A DNA stretch of 64,000 nt from Bacillus sp. REN16 (GCF_020731355.1 NZ_JAJFZK010000008.1:1-64000); one strand, 5' to 3'; shown: positions 35,182 through 44,873, counted from the stretch's first letter. Numbers and translations are program-made. The notes: a model not told the origin generated them from the letters alone.

Positions 35182-37065
35182 ATGAGTTTACTAGAAAAGT
35201 TAGAGTCAGAAATTGTAATTGGCGATGGGGCAATGGGGACGCTGCTTTATTCCTACGGTGCTAGTAGTTGTTTTGAAGAACTGAATCTGTCGCAATCAGA
35301 GCAAATTCAGAACATACACAGGGCCTATATGGACGCAGGAGCGGGTGTGATTCAAACCAATACATATGCCGCGAATTATTTGAAACTTGGCAGGTATGGT
35401 CTCGAGGACTCTGTAAAAAGCATCAACAGTGCTGCAGTCCGTCATGCGAAAAAGGCTGTGCAAGCACATATGCAGAATCAGTATCAAAAACAGATTTATG
35501 TATTGGGGACATTAGGCGGGAACCGAGGAGTGAAAGCAGGCTCTATTAAAATGGAAGAAATTAAGCGAAGTTTCCGTGAGCAGTTATATTGTCTTTTGTT
35601 GGAAGGAGTGGATGGGCTGCTGCTAGAGACGTTCTGGGATTTAGAGGAGCTCGAAACAGTCCTGACAATTGCGAGAAAGGAAACGAAACTGCCGATTATT
35701 GCCCAAGTGTCCCATCAGGAGCCCGGCATATTGCAGGATCGCACCCCGGTAAATGAGGCTATCCGAAGACTTGAAGGACATGGAGCAGATGTGGTGGGCT
35801 TAAATTGCAGATTAGGCCCACACCATATGCTGACGGCACTTGAACAAATTGAACTACCCAATCATGCCTATCTTTCTGCCTATCCAAATGCTAGTCTGCC
35901 AGCCTATACAGACGGGAAATTCCATTATGGAGGAGATACCGGCTATTTTGGAAAAGCAGCCCTTGAATTCCGAAAGCAAGGGGTACGGCTGCTTGGTGGC
36001 TGCTGCGGCACAACGCCTGAGCATATCCAGGCGTTTGCCACTGCTTTAAACAACTGCTCGCCTATTACCGAAAAAACAGTTAAAGCAACACCGAAGCAAG
36101 TTATCATATCAAATCATTCTGGTATAAGGGACCTCCCGCCACTCCAGGAAATTGTGAGAGAACGACCATCCGTGATTGTCGAATTAGACCCGCCACGCAA
36201 ACTCGATACAACTAAATTTTTCGAAGGGGCACGTGCACTTAAGAATGCAGGTATTGATGCGGTTACTTTAGCTGATAACTCCCTGGCTCAGGTAAGAATT
36301 GCAAATGATTCACTTGGCTACCTAGTAAAACGGGATCTTGGCATGAGGCCGCTTATTCATATCGCCTGTCGGGACCGGAATATCATTGGTCTTCAATCCC
36401 ATCTCATGGGACTGCATACCCTCGGCTTGCATGATATATTGGTGATAACTGGGGACCCGGCCCGCGTCGGGGATTTTCCCGGAGCTTCTTCGGTTTATGA
36501 TATGGCTTCATTTGAATTAATTCAAATGGTCAAAGGGCTAAATGAAGGTATGTCCTATTCTGGAAAAGATCTAGGCTCAAAGACAGCATTTAGCATTGCG
36601 GGTGCTTTTAATCCGAATGTAAGGTCTTTAGAAAATGCCGTCAAAAGGATGGAGAAAAAGATTACCTGCGGAGCTAATTATTTCATTACTCAACCGGTCT
36701 TTTCAGAGGAAAAGCTACTTGAAATCTATGAACATACGAAACACATAAAGGCACCGATTTACATTGGCTTGATGCCACTTTTAAATCATAAAAATACAGA
36801 ATTCTTGCACAATGAAGTACCAGGAATCAAAATTGCTGATTCTATCCGAGACCGGATGGAATTTTTAAAAAGCGACCCTGTTCAATCGGCTCAAGAAGGG
36901 ATTGACATCACTAAATCACTTATTGACGCCGCTTTAGATTTATTCAATGGAATCTACTTAATTACACCATTTCTGCGTTATGAGCTGACGGTCGAGCTGG
37001 CACAATATGCCCGCCGGCGTGCGAGGGAAATAAGGGGGGATCACTATGCCAAAGCAACCAATTAG
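35182..37065 (+). CDS. yitJ: Bifunctional homocysteine S-methyltransferase/methylenetetrahydrofolate reductase (YitJ)
   Basis: About 627 residues from ATG 35182 (AGGGGAG upstream). The N-terminal 290 residues are an Hcy-methyltransferase domain with GDGAMGTLLYSYG and the zinc site GGCCGTTPEHI; the C-terminal 300 are an FAD-dependent methylenetetrahydrofolate reductase with VELDPPRKLD, LVITGDPARVGD and FITQPVFSEEKL. Together they make methyl-tetrahydrofolate and methylate homocysteine. The next gene, metH, starts 20 bases before this stop. In B. subtilis yitJ is S-box controlled; here the only S-box is at 24484. Confidence 0.93.
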   Translation: MSLLEKLESEIVIGDGAMGTLLYSYGASSCFEELNLSQSEQIQNIHRAYMDAGAGVIQTNTYAANYLKLGRYGLEDSVKSINSAAVRHAKKAVQAHMQNQYQKQIYVLGTLGGNRGVKAGSIKMEEIKRSFREQLYCLLLEGVDGLLLETFWDLEELETVLTIARKETKLPIIAQVSHQEPGILQDRTPVNEAIRRLEGHGADVVGLNCRLGPHHMLTALEQIELPNHAYLSAYPNASLPAYTDGKFHYGGDTGYFGKAALEFRKQGVRLLGGCCGTTPEHIQAFATALNNCSPITEKTVKATPKQVIISNHSGIRDLPPLQEIVRERPSVIVELDPPRKLDTTKFFEGARALKNAGIDAVTLADNSLAQVRIANDSLGYLVKRDLGMRPLIHIACRDRNIIGLQSHLMGLHTLGLHDILVITGDPARVGDFPGASSVYDMASFELIQMVKGLNEGMSYSGKDLGSKTAFSIAGAFNPNVRSLENAVKRMEKKITCGANYFITQPVFSEEKLLEIYEHTKHIKAPIYIGLMPLLNHKNTEFLHNEVPGIKIADSIRDRMEFLKSDPVQSAQEGIDITKSLIDAALDLFNGIYLITPFLRYELTVELAQYARRRAREIRGDHYAKATN

Positions 37066-40000
37066 TGAACAATTCAAGAAGCAAATCCTTGTAATGGACG
37101 GGGCAATGGGGACGATGCTTCAAAATGCGGATCTGACACCCGAGGATTTTGGTGGTGAGGAATATGATGGCTGTAATGAACATCTTGTGTTAACCGCCCC
37201 AGCGGTGATTTCGAGAATTCACCGTGAGTATTTGGAGGCTGGGGCTGATATTATTGAAACAAATACCTTTGGTGCGACAAGTCTCGTCCTTGATGAATAT
37301 AATCTCGGGTATAAAGCCTATGAAATTAATAAAATTGCAGCTCAACTCGCGATCAAGGAGGCAAAGAAAGCATCCACTCAAGACTGGCCTCGCTATGTCG
37401 CAGGTTCAATCGGACCTACAACGAAAACACTAAGTGTTACCGGGGGCACCACTTTTGATGCATTATCCGCTAGTTATGAGGAGCAAATAATCGGATTGAT
37501 TGATGGTGGCGTAGAACTCTTACTTCTTGAAACAAGTCAGGATTTGCTGAATGTGAAGGCTGCATATGTCGGCATTCAGCGTGCTTTTGGACAAACGGGA
37601 AAAACCATACCGCTCATTGTTTCCGGTACGATTGAACCGATGGGGACAACGCTTGCGGGGCAGACGATTGATTCCTTTTACATTTCGATTGAGCATATGA
37701 ATCCTCTAGCTGTTGGACTAAACTGCGCCACCGGTCCGGAATTCATGCAGGACCATATTCGCTCACTGTCTGGACTTGCTTCAACTGCAGTCAGCTGTTA
37801 CCCGAATGCTGGGCTTCCCGATGAGGAAGGGAATTATCATGAAACACCCGAGATGCTTGCTAAGAAGCTTGGTGAGTTTGCAGCACAAGGCTGGCTGAAT
37901 ATCGTCGGTGGGTGCTGTGGAACAACACCAGAACATATTCGGGCAATTACCAAAGAGATGAGAAAGCATCAACCTCGGAAATTTAACTCACACTCCCTGC
38001 ATATGGTGTCTGGAATTGAACCGTTTATTTATGATGATCCAACACTCAGGCCAATCATGGTTGGGGAACGGACAAATGTTATCGGTTCACGGAAGTTCAA
38101 ACGATTAATTAGGGAAGGAAAAATCGAAGAGGCAGCCGAAATTGCGCGCGCACAAGTGAAGGGCGGGGCCCATGTAATCGATCTTTGCCTTGCTGACCCT
38201 GACCGTGACGAGCTTGCTGATATGGAGAATTTTATCAAAGAAGTCGTGAAAAAGGTTAAAGTACCGCTTGTCATTGACTCCACAGATGAAAAAGTGATCG
38301 AGAGGGCACTCAAATACTCGCAAGGAAAAGCCATTATCAATTCCATTAACCTTGAGGATGGGGAAGAGCGCTTTGAGGCGGTTCTTCCACTGATCCATCG
38401 ATATGGTGCTGCGGCTGTTGTCGGGACGATTGATGAAGAGGGAATGGGAGTAACCGCCGAACGAAAGCTTGAAATTGCCGAACGTTCTTATGACCTCCTA
38501 GTGAATAAATATAAGTTGAAACCACAGGATATCATCTTTGATCCATTGGTCTTCCCAGTTGGAACGGGTGATGAGCAATACATCGGCTCAGCAAAGGCAA
38601 CCGTTGATGGAATTCGAATGATAAAAGAAAAGTTTCCTGAGGTCCAAACCATCCTTGGGGTAAGTAATGTGTCTTTTGGTCTTCCGCCGGTCGGTCGTGA
38701 GGTCTTAAATTCAGTTTTTCTCTACCACTGCACACAGGCTGGCCTTGATTACGCAATTGTGAATACAGAGAAGCTAGAGCGATTTGCGTCGATTTCAAAG
38801 GAGGAGATTCAGTTAGCGGAGAATCTTTTATTTAAAACGACCGATGAAGCATTAGCGGTATTCACTGATTTTTACAGGGATAAGAAAAAAGAGGATAAGA
38901 GCGCCGTTCTTGATATGAGTCTAGCTGAAAGGTTAGCGTACTATATTGTAGAAGGAACGAAGGAAGGGCTAATTCCTGACCTCGAGCAGGCGCTTGCGGA
39001 ATATCCTGCCCCTCTTGATATAATCAATGGTCCCTTAATGGATGGGATGAAGGAGGTTGGGCGATTATTTAATGATAATCAGTTGATTGTAGCTGAGGTT
39101 TTGCAAAGCGCCGAGGTAATGAAGGCATCTGTTTCGTATTTGGAGTCATTTATGGAAAAAGGGGATGTCTCTACTTCAAAGGGGAAGATTGTTCTCGCTA
39201 CGGTCAAGGGTGATGTTCATGATATTGGAAAGAATCTTGTCGACATTATTCTTAGCAATAATGGCTATGATGTGCTTGATTTAGGGATTAAGGTGGCACC
39301 AGCCGAATTGATAAAAGTAATCCGTGAAGAAAAACCGGATATGGTTGGCCTCTCTGGCCTTTTGGTAAAATCAGCTCAGCAAATGGTTATAACGGCACAA
39401 GATATGAAGGCGGCAGGAATATCTTTACCGATCTTAGTAGGAGGAGCCGCGCTTTCTCGAAAATTCACGGATTCAAAAATTTCCAAGGAGTATGATGGAC
39501 TTGTCCTCTATGCAAAGGATGCGATGTCAGGGCTGTCACTTGCAAATTCCTTAGAATCAGCTGAGGAGCGGGAACGACTTTTTTCGATTAAAGAAGAAAA
39601 ATTAGCGGCCAAACCTGTCGTGATGGACCTTCCAAGAAAGACAACGACATCATTAGCGGTAAAGCCGCGTGTATCAACAGATGTGCCGGTTTTTGTTCCT
39701 CAGGATACAAGACGACATGTGTTGCGATCCTATTCGATTTCACATATCGAGCCATACATTAATATGCAAATGCTGCTTGGCCATCACCTTGGTGTGAAAG
39801 GTAAAATAGCAAACCTACTTGAGAACAAGGATGAAAAAGCGGTAAAGGTGAGGGAAATGGTGGACCGTCTTCTACTACAAGCAAAAAGCAATCAGTGGAT
39901 TACACCAGCTGCTGTCTATCAATTCTTTCCAGCTCAATCAGATGGGGATAAAGTCTACATTTATGATCCGAACAATTTGGGAAAAACGATTGAAACATTT

Positions 40001-40489
40001 AAATTTCCGCGTCAGGATTCGGCACCCTATCTTTGTTTAGCAGATTATTTAAAACCGGTTGACAGCGGATTGATGGACTACGTTGGATTCTTCACCGTTA
40101 CAGCGGGCCGTGGGATCCGAGAGATTGCCGATCAGTTGAAGAAGGAAGGACGATTTCTAGAATGTCACGCACTTCAGTCGTTGGCACTTGAAAGCGCAGA
40201 AGGATTCGCCGAATTAATTCACCGGCAAATGCGAGACCGTTGGGGCTTTCCAGACCCGGTTGATTTTACCATGCAGGAACGATTTGCCGCTCGCTACCCA
40301 GGTCAGCGCTTCTCATTCGGCTACCCAGCCTGCCCTGACCTAGAGGATCAGAAAAAACTATTTGGTCTCATCGAGCCAGAAGAAATAGGTGTTCACTTAA
40401 CGGAAGGGTGTATGATGGAACCAGAAGCATCTGTCTCTGCTATGGTTTTCGCCCATCCAGAAGCTAGATACTTCAACGTGATGAGATAG
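37046..40489 (+). CDS. metH: Cobalamin-dependent methionine synthase MetH
   Basis: 1147 residues with the four MetH modules in order: homocysteine domain (MDGAMGTMLQNADLTPEDF and GGCCGTTPEHIRA), pterin domain (MVGERTNVIGSRKFKRLI), cobalamin domain with DVHDIGKNL (D-x-H-x-x-G, the Co-ligating His), and the SAM-binding activation domain (C-terminal HLTEGCMMEPEASVSAMVF). It transfers methyl from methyl-tetrahydrofolate to homocysteine. AAGGGGGG precedes the ATG; overlap with yitJ shows coupling. No cobalamin riboswitch is seen nearby, so control probably comes from upstream. Confidence 0.96.
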   Translation: MPKQPISEQFKKQILVMDGAMGTMLQNADLTPEDFGGEEYDGCNEHLVLTAPAVISRIHREYLEAGADIIETNTFGATSLVLDEYNLGYKAYEINKIAAQLAIKEAKKASTQDWPRYVAGSIGPTTKTLSVTGGTTFDALSASYEEQIIGLIDGGVELLLLETSQDLLNVKAAYVGIQRAFGQTGKTIPLIVSGTIEPMGTTLAGQTIDSFYISIEHMNPLAVGLNCATGPEFMQDHIRSLSGLASTAVSCYPNAGLPDEEGNYHETPEMLAKKLGEFAAQGWLNIVGGCCGTTPEHIRAITKEMRKHQPRKFNSHSLHMVSGIEPFIYDDPTLRPIMVGERTNVIGSRKFKRLIREGKIEEAAEIARAQVKGGAHVIDLCLADPDRDELADMENFIKEVVKKVKVPLVIDSTDEKVIERALKYSQGKAIINSINLEDGEERFEAVLPLIHRYGAAAVVGTIDEEGMGVTAERKLEIAERSYDLLVNKYKLKPQDIIFDPLVFPVGTGDEQYIGSAKATVDGIRMIKEKFPEVQTILGVSNVSFGLPPVGREVLNSVFLYHCTQAGLDYAIVNTEKLERFASISKEEIQLAENLLFKTTDEALAVFTDFYRDKKKEDKSAVLDMSLAERLAYYIVEGTKEGLIPDLEQALAEYPAPLDIINGPLMDGMKEVGRLFNDNQLIVAEVLQSAEVMKASVSYLESFMEKGDVSTSKGKIVLATVKGDVHDIGKNLVDIILSNNGYDVLDLGIKVAPAELIKVIREEKPDMVGLSGLLVKSAQQMVITAQDMKAAGISLPILVGGAALSRKFTDSKISKEYDGLVLYAKDAMSGLSLANSLESAEERERLFSIKEEKLAAKPVVMDLPRKTTTSLAVKPRVSTDVPVFVPQDTRRHVLRSYSISHIEPYINMQMLLGHHLGVKGKIANLLENKDEKAVKVREMVDRLLLQAKSNQWITPAAVYQFFPAQSDGDKVYIYDPNNLGKTIETFKFPRQDSAPYLCLADYLKPVDSGLMDYVGFFTVTAGRGIREIADQLKKEGRFLECHALQSLALESAEGFAELIHRQMRDRWGFPDPVDFTMQERFAARYPGQRFSFGYPACPDLEDQKKLFGLIEPEEIGVHLTEGCMMEPEASVSAMVFAHPEARYFNVMR

Positions 40490-40604
40490 GAGAAAGGGTA
40501 GGGCTAAATAAAATTAAAGTTTGTATAATCTAAGTCTATATGCTGTGTCTCCTGTCATCTTTTTATATAATAGAATGTATTATAAAAAAAAGAGAGGGAT
40601 TCAC

Positions 40605-41174
40605 ATTAATATTCTATGGGATTTTGACGGAACTTTGTTTAACACCTATCCTGCCTTGGTTAAGGGTTTTATCCATCTAAGCGGCAAGGATTTGGATCCA
40701 AAAGAAGTACTTAAGTGGCTCAAGGTCAACTCGAAAGTGGCCTTTCAGCATTATGAAATCGATGAAAGTAAGCGTCAGGAATACATCAAATTATACAATA
40801 AGTATTCTTTTGACAGCCAGCCGTTTGAACATTTAGAAGAGGTTCTGCAAGTTGCAGATGACAATTTCATCGTCACGCACCGCGATAAGGAATCTACACT
40901 ATTCCTTCTGGAAAAATTTAAATTATTACACTACTTCAAGGTGATAGTTTCGGTAGAGGAAGATGGCTTTAATCGGAAACCTCATGCAGCTTCCTATCAG
41001 CATGTAGTCAAAGATCATCCAATAGATTTAGTGATTGGCGATCGCGAACTGGATTTAATTCCTGCTAGAGAACTTGGAATCAAAACCGTTGCCTTTGAAA
41101 ATCCGGATATTGAGGCAGACTTTCATCTTGATAACTATGGTGACTTTAGAACGAAGGTCCTTCCTTATGTATAA
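40605..41174 (+). CDS. HAD-superfamily phosphatase (possible ATT start)
   Basis: 189 residues of HAD subfamily I: motif I WDFDGTLFNTYPALV, motif II THRDKES, the Lys region FNRKPHAAS and motif III VIGDRELDL. These hydrolyse small phosphate esters such as phosphoglycolate. The protein N-terminus of this kind usually reads MNILWDFDGT; here the corresponding codon is ATT (40605), with AGAGAGGG at 40591-40598 six bases upstream. An in-frame ATG at 40575 would add ten residues but overlaps a probable -10 (TATAAT, 40566-40571) and has no binding site. Confidence 0.75.
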   Translation: MNILWDFDGTLFNTYPALVKGFIHLSGKDLDPKEVLKWLKVNSKVAFQHYEIDESKRQEYIKLYNKYSFDSQPFEHLEEVLQVADDNFIVTHRDKESTLFLLEKFKLLHYFKVIVSVEEDGFNRKPHAASYQHVVKDHPIDLVIGDRELDLIPARELGIKTVAFENPDIEADFHLDNYGDFRTKVLPYV

Positions 41175-41180
41175 ATAGTA

Positions 41181-41240
41181 AAGGTGCCAGACCCCCGATA
41201 AGCTAAAGCGTAATGTGCTTGGGGTCAGGCACCTTTTTTT
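41181..41240 (+). terminator. Palindromic repeat copy acting as terminator
   Basis: AAGGTGCCAGACCCCCGATA, core CTAAAGCGTAAT, then GGGGTCAGGCACCTTTTTTT. A near-perfect stem and T-run follow the HAD gene stop by about ten bases. Confidence 0.85.
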
Positions 41241-41270
41241 AAATCCGCGTTAACAGGTTACTCGGTCCAA

Positions 41271-41912
41271 TTAAATTTGTTCATTTTTGGTCCCCAGCAT
41301 ACTGGTCTCCTGCGACCGCGGCATATACCAGTAGGAGTTCATGCCCGAAAGTTGTTGAAGCGATCCTTTCGGCATTTGAAGAATCGCATTAAATATATTC
41401 AGATAATCCCCAATACCAAACATCAAACTAATAAATGCAAATGAAAAAACAATTTCAGTTATCACTAAGCCTTGAGGAAGAAAAATCCAGATAAGCAGTG
41501 GAATGAACCCAAAAATTAGATTGGGTAACATAGATAAAAAAATAAATCGGCTTTTCGAAATTGGTGCGGTGGAAATAACGAAAGCAACAAGAGACTTCGG
41601 ACTAAACCATAATTCCACTTCTTTCTCTTTCGGAAAAACGATTGCATGCAATAATTCATGGGGCAGTATCATTAAAAATGCCAAAACAATTCCCCATACA
41701 TTAAAGAAGCTCATTTCCACACTTCCAGATAAAAGTGATTTTAAAATTACTGCTAAGGCTATTAATAGAAGTACAGGTATGATAAACAGAGACGCGACTA
41801 GATTAAGCATCAGCATTGAATTAGGCTCTTTAAACTTCACAGCATGATCAGGCAGTTGTCCAACTGGCAGCTGATCCAAATCTTTGTAAATTCCTTTCCA
41901 GACTAACTTCAT
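41271..41912 (-). CDS. DUF3267 membrane protein (M50-like)
   Basis: 213 residues on the minus strand, with about four hydrophobic segments and a PHELLHAIVF motif (HExxH) between membrane segments 2 and 3, as in DUF3267 proteins, which resemble integral-membrane metalloproteases. GDYLNIFNAI near the C-terminus may provide a further metal ligand Asp. It is predicted inner-membrane; substrate unknown. AAAGGAGTT lies 7 bases upstream of the ATG on that strand. The gene is enclosed between two copies of the palindromic repeat. Confidence 0.85.
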   Translation of the reverse strand: MKLVWKGIYKDLDQLPVGQLPDHAVKFKEPNSMLMLNLVASLFIIPVLLLIALAVILKSLLSGSVEMSFFNVWGIVLAFLMILPHELLHAIVFPKEKEVELWFSPKSLVAFVISTAPISKSRFIFLSMLPNLIFGFIPLLIWIFLPQGLVITEIVFSFAFISLMFGIGDYLNIFNAILQMPKGSLQQLSGMNSYWYMPRSQETSMLGTKNEQI

Positions 41913-42029
41913 AGTACAACTCCTTTACGAAATTCTTCCATAACCATATATTTTAACATAATAATCCAAAAACCTTAGTAGTCGCAGCTTAATTCTCATA
42001 CTAAATCATAATAAATTTCACGCCTGGTA

Positions 42030-42090
42030 AAGGTGCCTGACCCCCAGTAAGCTAAAGCGTTAATTCGCTCGGGGTCAGGCACCTTTTTTC
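42030..42090 (+). repeat. Dispersed palindrome copy
   Basis: AAGGTGCCTGACCCCCAGTA, core CTAAAGCGTTAAT, right arm GGGGTCAGGCACCTTTTTT. The cleanest copy of the family in the window; about 120 bases upstream of the DUF3267 start, so on the plus strand it terminates nothing obvious. Confidence 0.8.
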
Positions 42091-42184
42091 GAAGTTTTTC
42101 GCCTTTTGGAGGTCCTTTTTTAGTTGTCTAGAGAGAACAAAACTTCATTTTACCTTACAAGAAAATGTGTTGTCAATAACAAAT

Positions 42185-42213
42185 TTGTATTATTTTTCAA
42201 AAAGTGTTATAAT
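42185..42213 (+). promoter_or_regulatory. Sigma-A promoter
   Basis: TTGTAT (42185-42190), a 17-base spacer, then a perfect TATAAT (42208-42213). It gives a transcript with a leader of about 180 bases before the gene at 42400. Confidence 0.7.
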
Positions 42214-42232
42214 AATCTTATAATTTTTTTAA

Positions 42233-42276
42233 TCGTATTCCGCTGCAGATAGAATGATGGATACGTTTTTTTAATG
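42233..42276 (+). terminator. Leader hairpin with T-run (possible attenuator)
   Basis: CGTATTCC and GGATACG flank a loop of about 20 bases and are followed by TTTTTTT. The hairpin starts about 15 bases after the predicted transcription start, so it could terminate most transcripts early. Confidence 0.5.
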
Positions 42277-42399
42277 CCCTTTTTTAAACCTAATAATTCG
42301 AACAGTCGTGTGAGCTTTAAAGAAAGTTAGTCGAATAAAATGATCCATGTACTATTTAATAGTAACCAGAGTTTTTATTCTACAAGGAGGACTAGATGA

Positions 42400-43254
42400 A
42401 TGAATCTAATCAATAAGAAAGTTACACACAAGCGTTTTGGCACGGGAAGCATTGTTAACCATAATGAATCTAGTATTGAAATTCATTTCGCTACGGACAC
42501 TAAAAAATTTGTTTTCCCCGATGTATTTGGAGAGCACCTAAAACTACATGATCAAAATGCTGCTAATTCACTCGAAAAAATTATACAAAAAAAGGAAACG
42601 GAACGAAAAGAGGAAGAATGGAAGAAGGAAGCGGAAAAAAAGCTGCATCGAGAAAAACAGGAACTTCGCTTGAAGCATGAAAAATTTATGAAAAATCATA
42701 AACTTCATCCCGAATCACAAATGGTTTTTTGGTGTGACCCGGAAGAACGGAATAGTTCCCTTTTAGAGTGGAAGGTTTTTTCAGGTGTAATTAAAAGTGG
42801 TATTAATAAGGGGAATCCAAACAAACCCATCCGCTTACACCAAAATAGCGCCGTCGTGTTAACTGCATTAGATCCCGGCATGCCTGAAAAAGATAGACGT
42901 ATCTTAGGAATCTATATGGTGAAAGAAGGTTTTATCGGAAAGCTTTGTGAAGACGGATATATTCCTGCCCATTCAAAATACAGAATACAACTTACAGAAC
43001 AGGAATCGGATCAGATGCTTTTCTGGAAGTATTATGTAAATGAAAAATTCCCCCACAGAATGTCATGGAATACTGGAAAATACCGTTATTTTGATAATTC
43101 ATGGATGGCGCAAATTTTGCTTGATATCGTTTCGTTGAAAAGTGACGAACAGGAACGAGAGCTGGCACAACAATTCTTTGATCATTTCTGTAAAATGAAT
43201 TTGATTACAGAGCAAGAGTTGCCCAAGCCAAATGGTGCATTATTACGTATCTAG
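42400..43254 (+). CDS. Hypothetical protein with N-terminal Tudor/SH3-like domain
   Basis: 284 residues. Residues 1-50 (VTHKRFGTGSIVNHNESSIEIHF) resemble the Tudor-like barrel at the C-terminus of UvrD/PcrA helicases. A long charged helix follows (about 60-110, Lys/Glu-rich), then a C-terminal domain I do not recognise (WCDPEERNSSLLEWKVFSGVIKSG is its start, shown here as the first part only). It is probably a soluble protein with nucleic-acid or RNA-polymerase contacts via the barrel, but this is inference. AAGGAGG precedes the ATG. Confidence 0.6.
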   Translation: MNLINKKVTHKRFGTGSIVNHNESSIEIHFATDTKKFVFPDVFGEHLKLHDQNAANSLEKIIQKKETERKEEEWKKEAEKKLHREKQELRLKHEKFMKNHKLHPESQMVFWCDPEERNSSLLEWKVFSGVIKSGINKGNPNKPIRLHQNSAVVLTALDPGMPEKDRRILGIYMVKEGFIGKLCEDGYIPAHSKYRIQLTEQESDQMLFWKYYVNEKFPHRMSWNTGKYRYFDNSWMAQILLDIVSLKSDEQERELAQQFFDHFCKMNLITEQELPKPNGALLRI

Positions 43255-43286
43255 ACGTTAGCCCGTAAGATAATAGTTGAATTTAT

Positions 43287-43333
43287 GACCTGGTCCCCAA
43301 AGTGTCTACGATACTGGGATCAGGTCCTTTTTC
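43287..43333 (+). terminator. Intrinsic terminator, palindrome-family-like
   Basis: GACCTGGTCCCC pairs with GGGATCAGGTC and is followed by CTTTTT. The arms resemble the dispersed palindrome family, with a different core. Confidence 0.75.
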
Positions 43334-43357
43334 GGATTGTGTTTCAATAACTTAAGA

Positions 43358-43510
43358 TTACCCTTTGCTTTGCAAATATTCTTGAATGACGTTGACAATC
43401 ATTGCATGATCAAATCGTGTGCTAGCCCTGATACAGTCATTGCACCGACGACCCCGTTGATTTTTTTAACACCTGCTCCTTGCTGTTTTTTTATATTTTC
43501 TATGATTGCG
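43358..43510 (-). pseudogene. C-terminal remnant of UPF0303 (heme-degrading-domain-like) gene
   Basis: On the minus strand two frames read KKINGVVGAMTVSGLAHD and then DHAMIVNVIQEYLQSKG, joined by restoring one T in the run after GAT. The pattern GVVGxxTVSGL...DH..VV..IxEYL is typical of the C-terminus of UPF0303 proteins. The N-terminal two thirds are missing and there is no start. It is a gene relic in the gap before the dihydrouridine synthase. Confidence 0.6.
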
Positions 43511-43572
43511 TTATCATAATCTTATAAGTTAGAAAACAAGTGTTATTTACTTTTGATAAGCGAAAACAGCAT

Positions 43573-43602
43573 TTGATAAAATGTGTTCAAACATGGTATA
43601 AG
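43573..43602 (+). promoter_or_regulatory. Sigma-A promoter
   Basis: TTGATA (43573-43578), an 18-base spacer and TATAAG (43597-43602), about 78 bases upstream of the dihydrouridine synthase start. Confidence 0.55.
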
Positions 43603-43680
43603 TGTAAAGGAAGCAATATTTTTGCTTTTTATTTTGGGACAAGAATTGGATCCAGAGTCCCATAATGAGAGGAACTGAGT

Positions 43681-44667
43681 TTGATTATGAGTGATAATTT
43701 TTGGCGTGATTTACCACGGCCGTTTTTTATACTAGCACCAATGGAAGATGTGACGGATGTTGTTTTCCGACATGTAGTGAGTAAAGCAGCAAGACCAGAT
43801 GTGTTTTTCACAGAGTTTACAAACACAGTGAGTTATTGTCATCCAGACGGGAACCAAAGTGTTCGTGGGCGTTTGACTTTTACAGAAGATGAACAACCGA
43901 TTGTGGCTCATATATGGGGGGATCAGCCGGAATACTTTCGACAAATGAGTATTGGCATGGCTGAACTAGGATTTAAGGGTATCGATATCAATATGGGGTG
44001 TCCTGTACCTAATGTGGCATCGAAAGGGAAGGGATCCGGTTTGATTCTCCGTCCGGAAGTTGCTGCTGATATAATACAAGCGGCAAAAGCGGGAGGATTG
44101 CCTGTTAGTGTGAAAACAAGGCTTGGTTACACGGAACTAGAAGAATGGCGTGACTGGCTGACACATGTATTGAAACAAGACATTGCGAATCTTTCCATCC
44201 ATCTGCGTACGAGAAAGGAAATGAGTAAAGTAGATGCGCATTGGGAGATGATTCCGGCGATCAAAGAACTTCGTGACGAGATCGCACCAGATACACTTTT
44301 AACGATTAATGGAGATATTCCTGACCGTCAAAAAGGCTTGGAGCTTGTTGAACAATATGGTGTTGATGGAATTATGATTGGGCGCGGTATTTTTAAAAAT
44401 CCATTTGCCTTTGAAAAAGAGCCAAAAGAGCATAGCAGTATGGAATTGCTCGATCTTTTAAGACTGCAGCTTGATCTCCATGATCAATATTCAGAATTGG
44501 AGTCACGTTCATTTAAACCTCTTCATCGCTTTTTTAAGATTTATGTTAAAGGGTTTCGTGGGGCGAGTGAACTTAGAAATCAAATGATGAATACAAAGTC
44601 GACAGATGAAGTGCGTGCACTACTTGATAACTTTGTGTTTGAGGATGTTGAGGGGACGTTGGAATAG
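43681..44667 (+). CDS. tRNA-dihydrouridine synthase
   Basis: 328 residues of the Dus family, which reduce uridines in tRNA using FMN and [22 protein letters not shown] opens the FMN barrel, [20 protein letters not shown] contains the catalytic Cys, SVKTRLGY and [10 protein letters not shown] the substrate sites, and [16 protein letters not shown] the phosphate-binding loop. GAGAGGAA lies 6 bases before TTG 43681 and 12 before the in-frame ATG 43687; TTG is slightly preferred. The exact target position on tRNA is unknown. Confidence 0.9.
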   Translation: MIMSDNFWRDLPRPFFILAPMEDVTDVVFRHVVSKAARPDVFFTEFTNTVSYCHPDGNQSVRGRLTFTEDEQPIVAHIWGDQPEYFRQMSIGMAELGFKGIDINMGCPVPNVASKGKGSGLILRPEVAADIIQAAKAGGLPVSVKTRLGYTELEEWRDWLTHVLKQDIANLSIHLRTRKEMSKVDAHWEMIPAIKELRDEIAPDTLLTINGDIPDRQKGLELVEQYGVDGIMIGRGIFKNPFAFEKEPKEHSSMELLDLLRLQLDLHDQYSELESRSFKPLHRFFKIYVKGFRGASELRNQMMNTKSTDEVRALLDNFVFEDVEGTLE

Positions 44668-44873
44668 TGGATGTTCCTTAAAATAGAATTGGCTGGTGTG
44701 ATTGCGGTATTGGACCGAACTCATACCGGCCAATTTTTAGTTTATTCGTTTGTTGTTTTGGGAGCATCATTTATCATTAATAAAATGTTATGCATAATAG
44801 ATAAAGGGATTCACTTTAATGTTCGGGTAGTCACTGTGACACTTAAATCGAGTAATAAAGAGAGGGATTTAAC

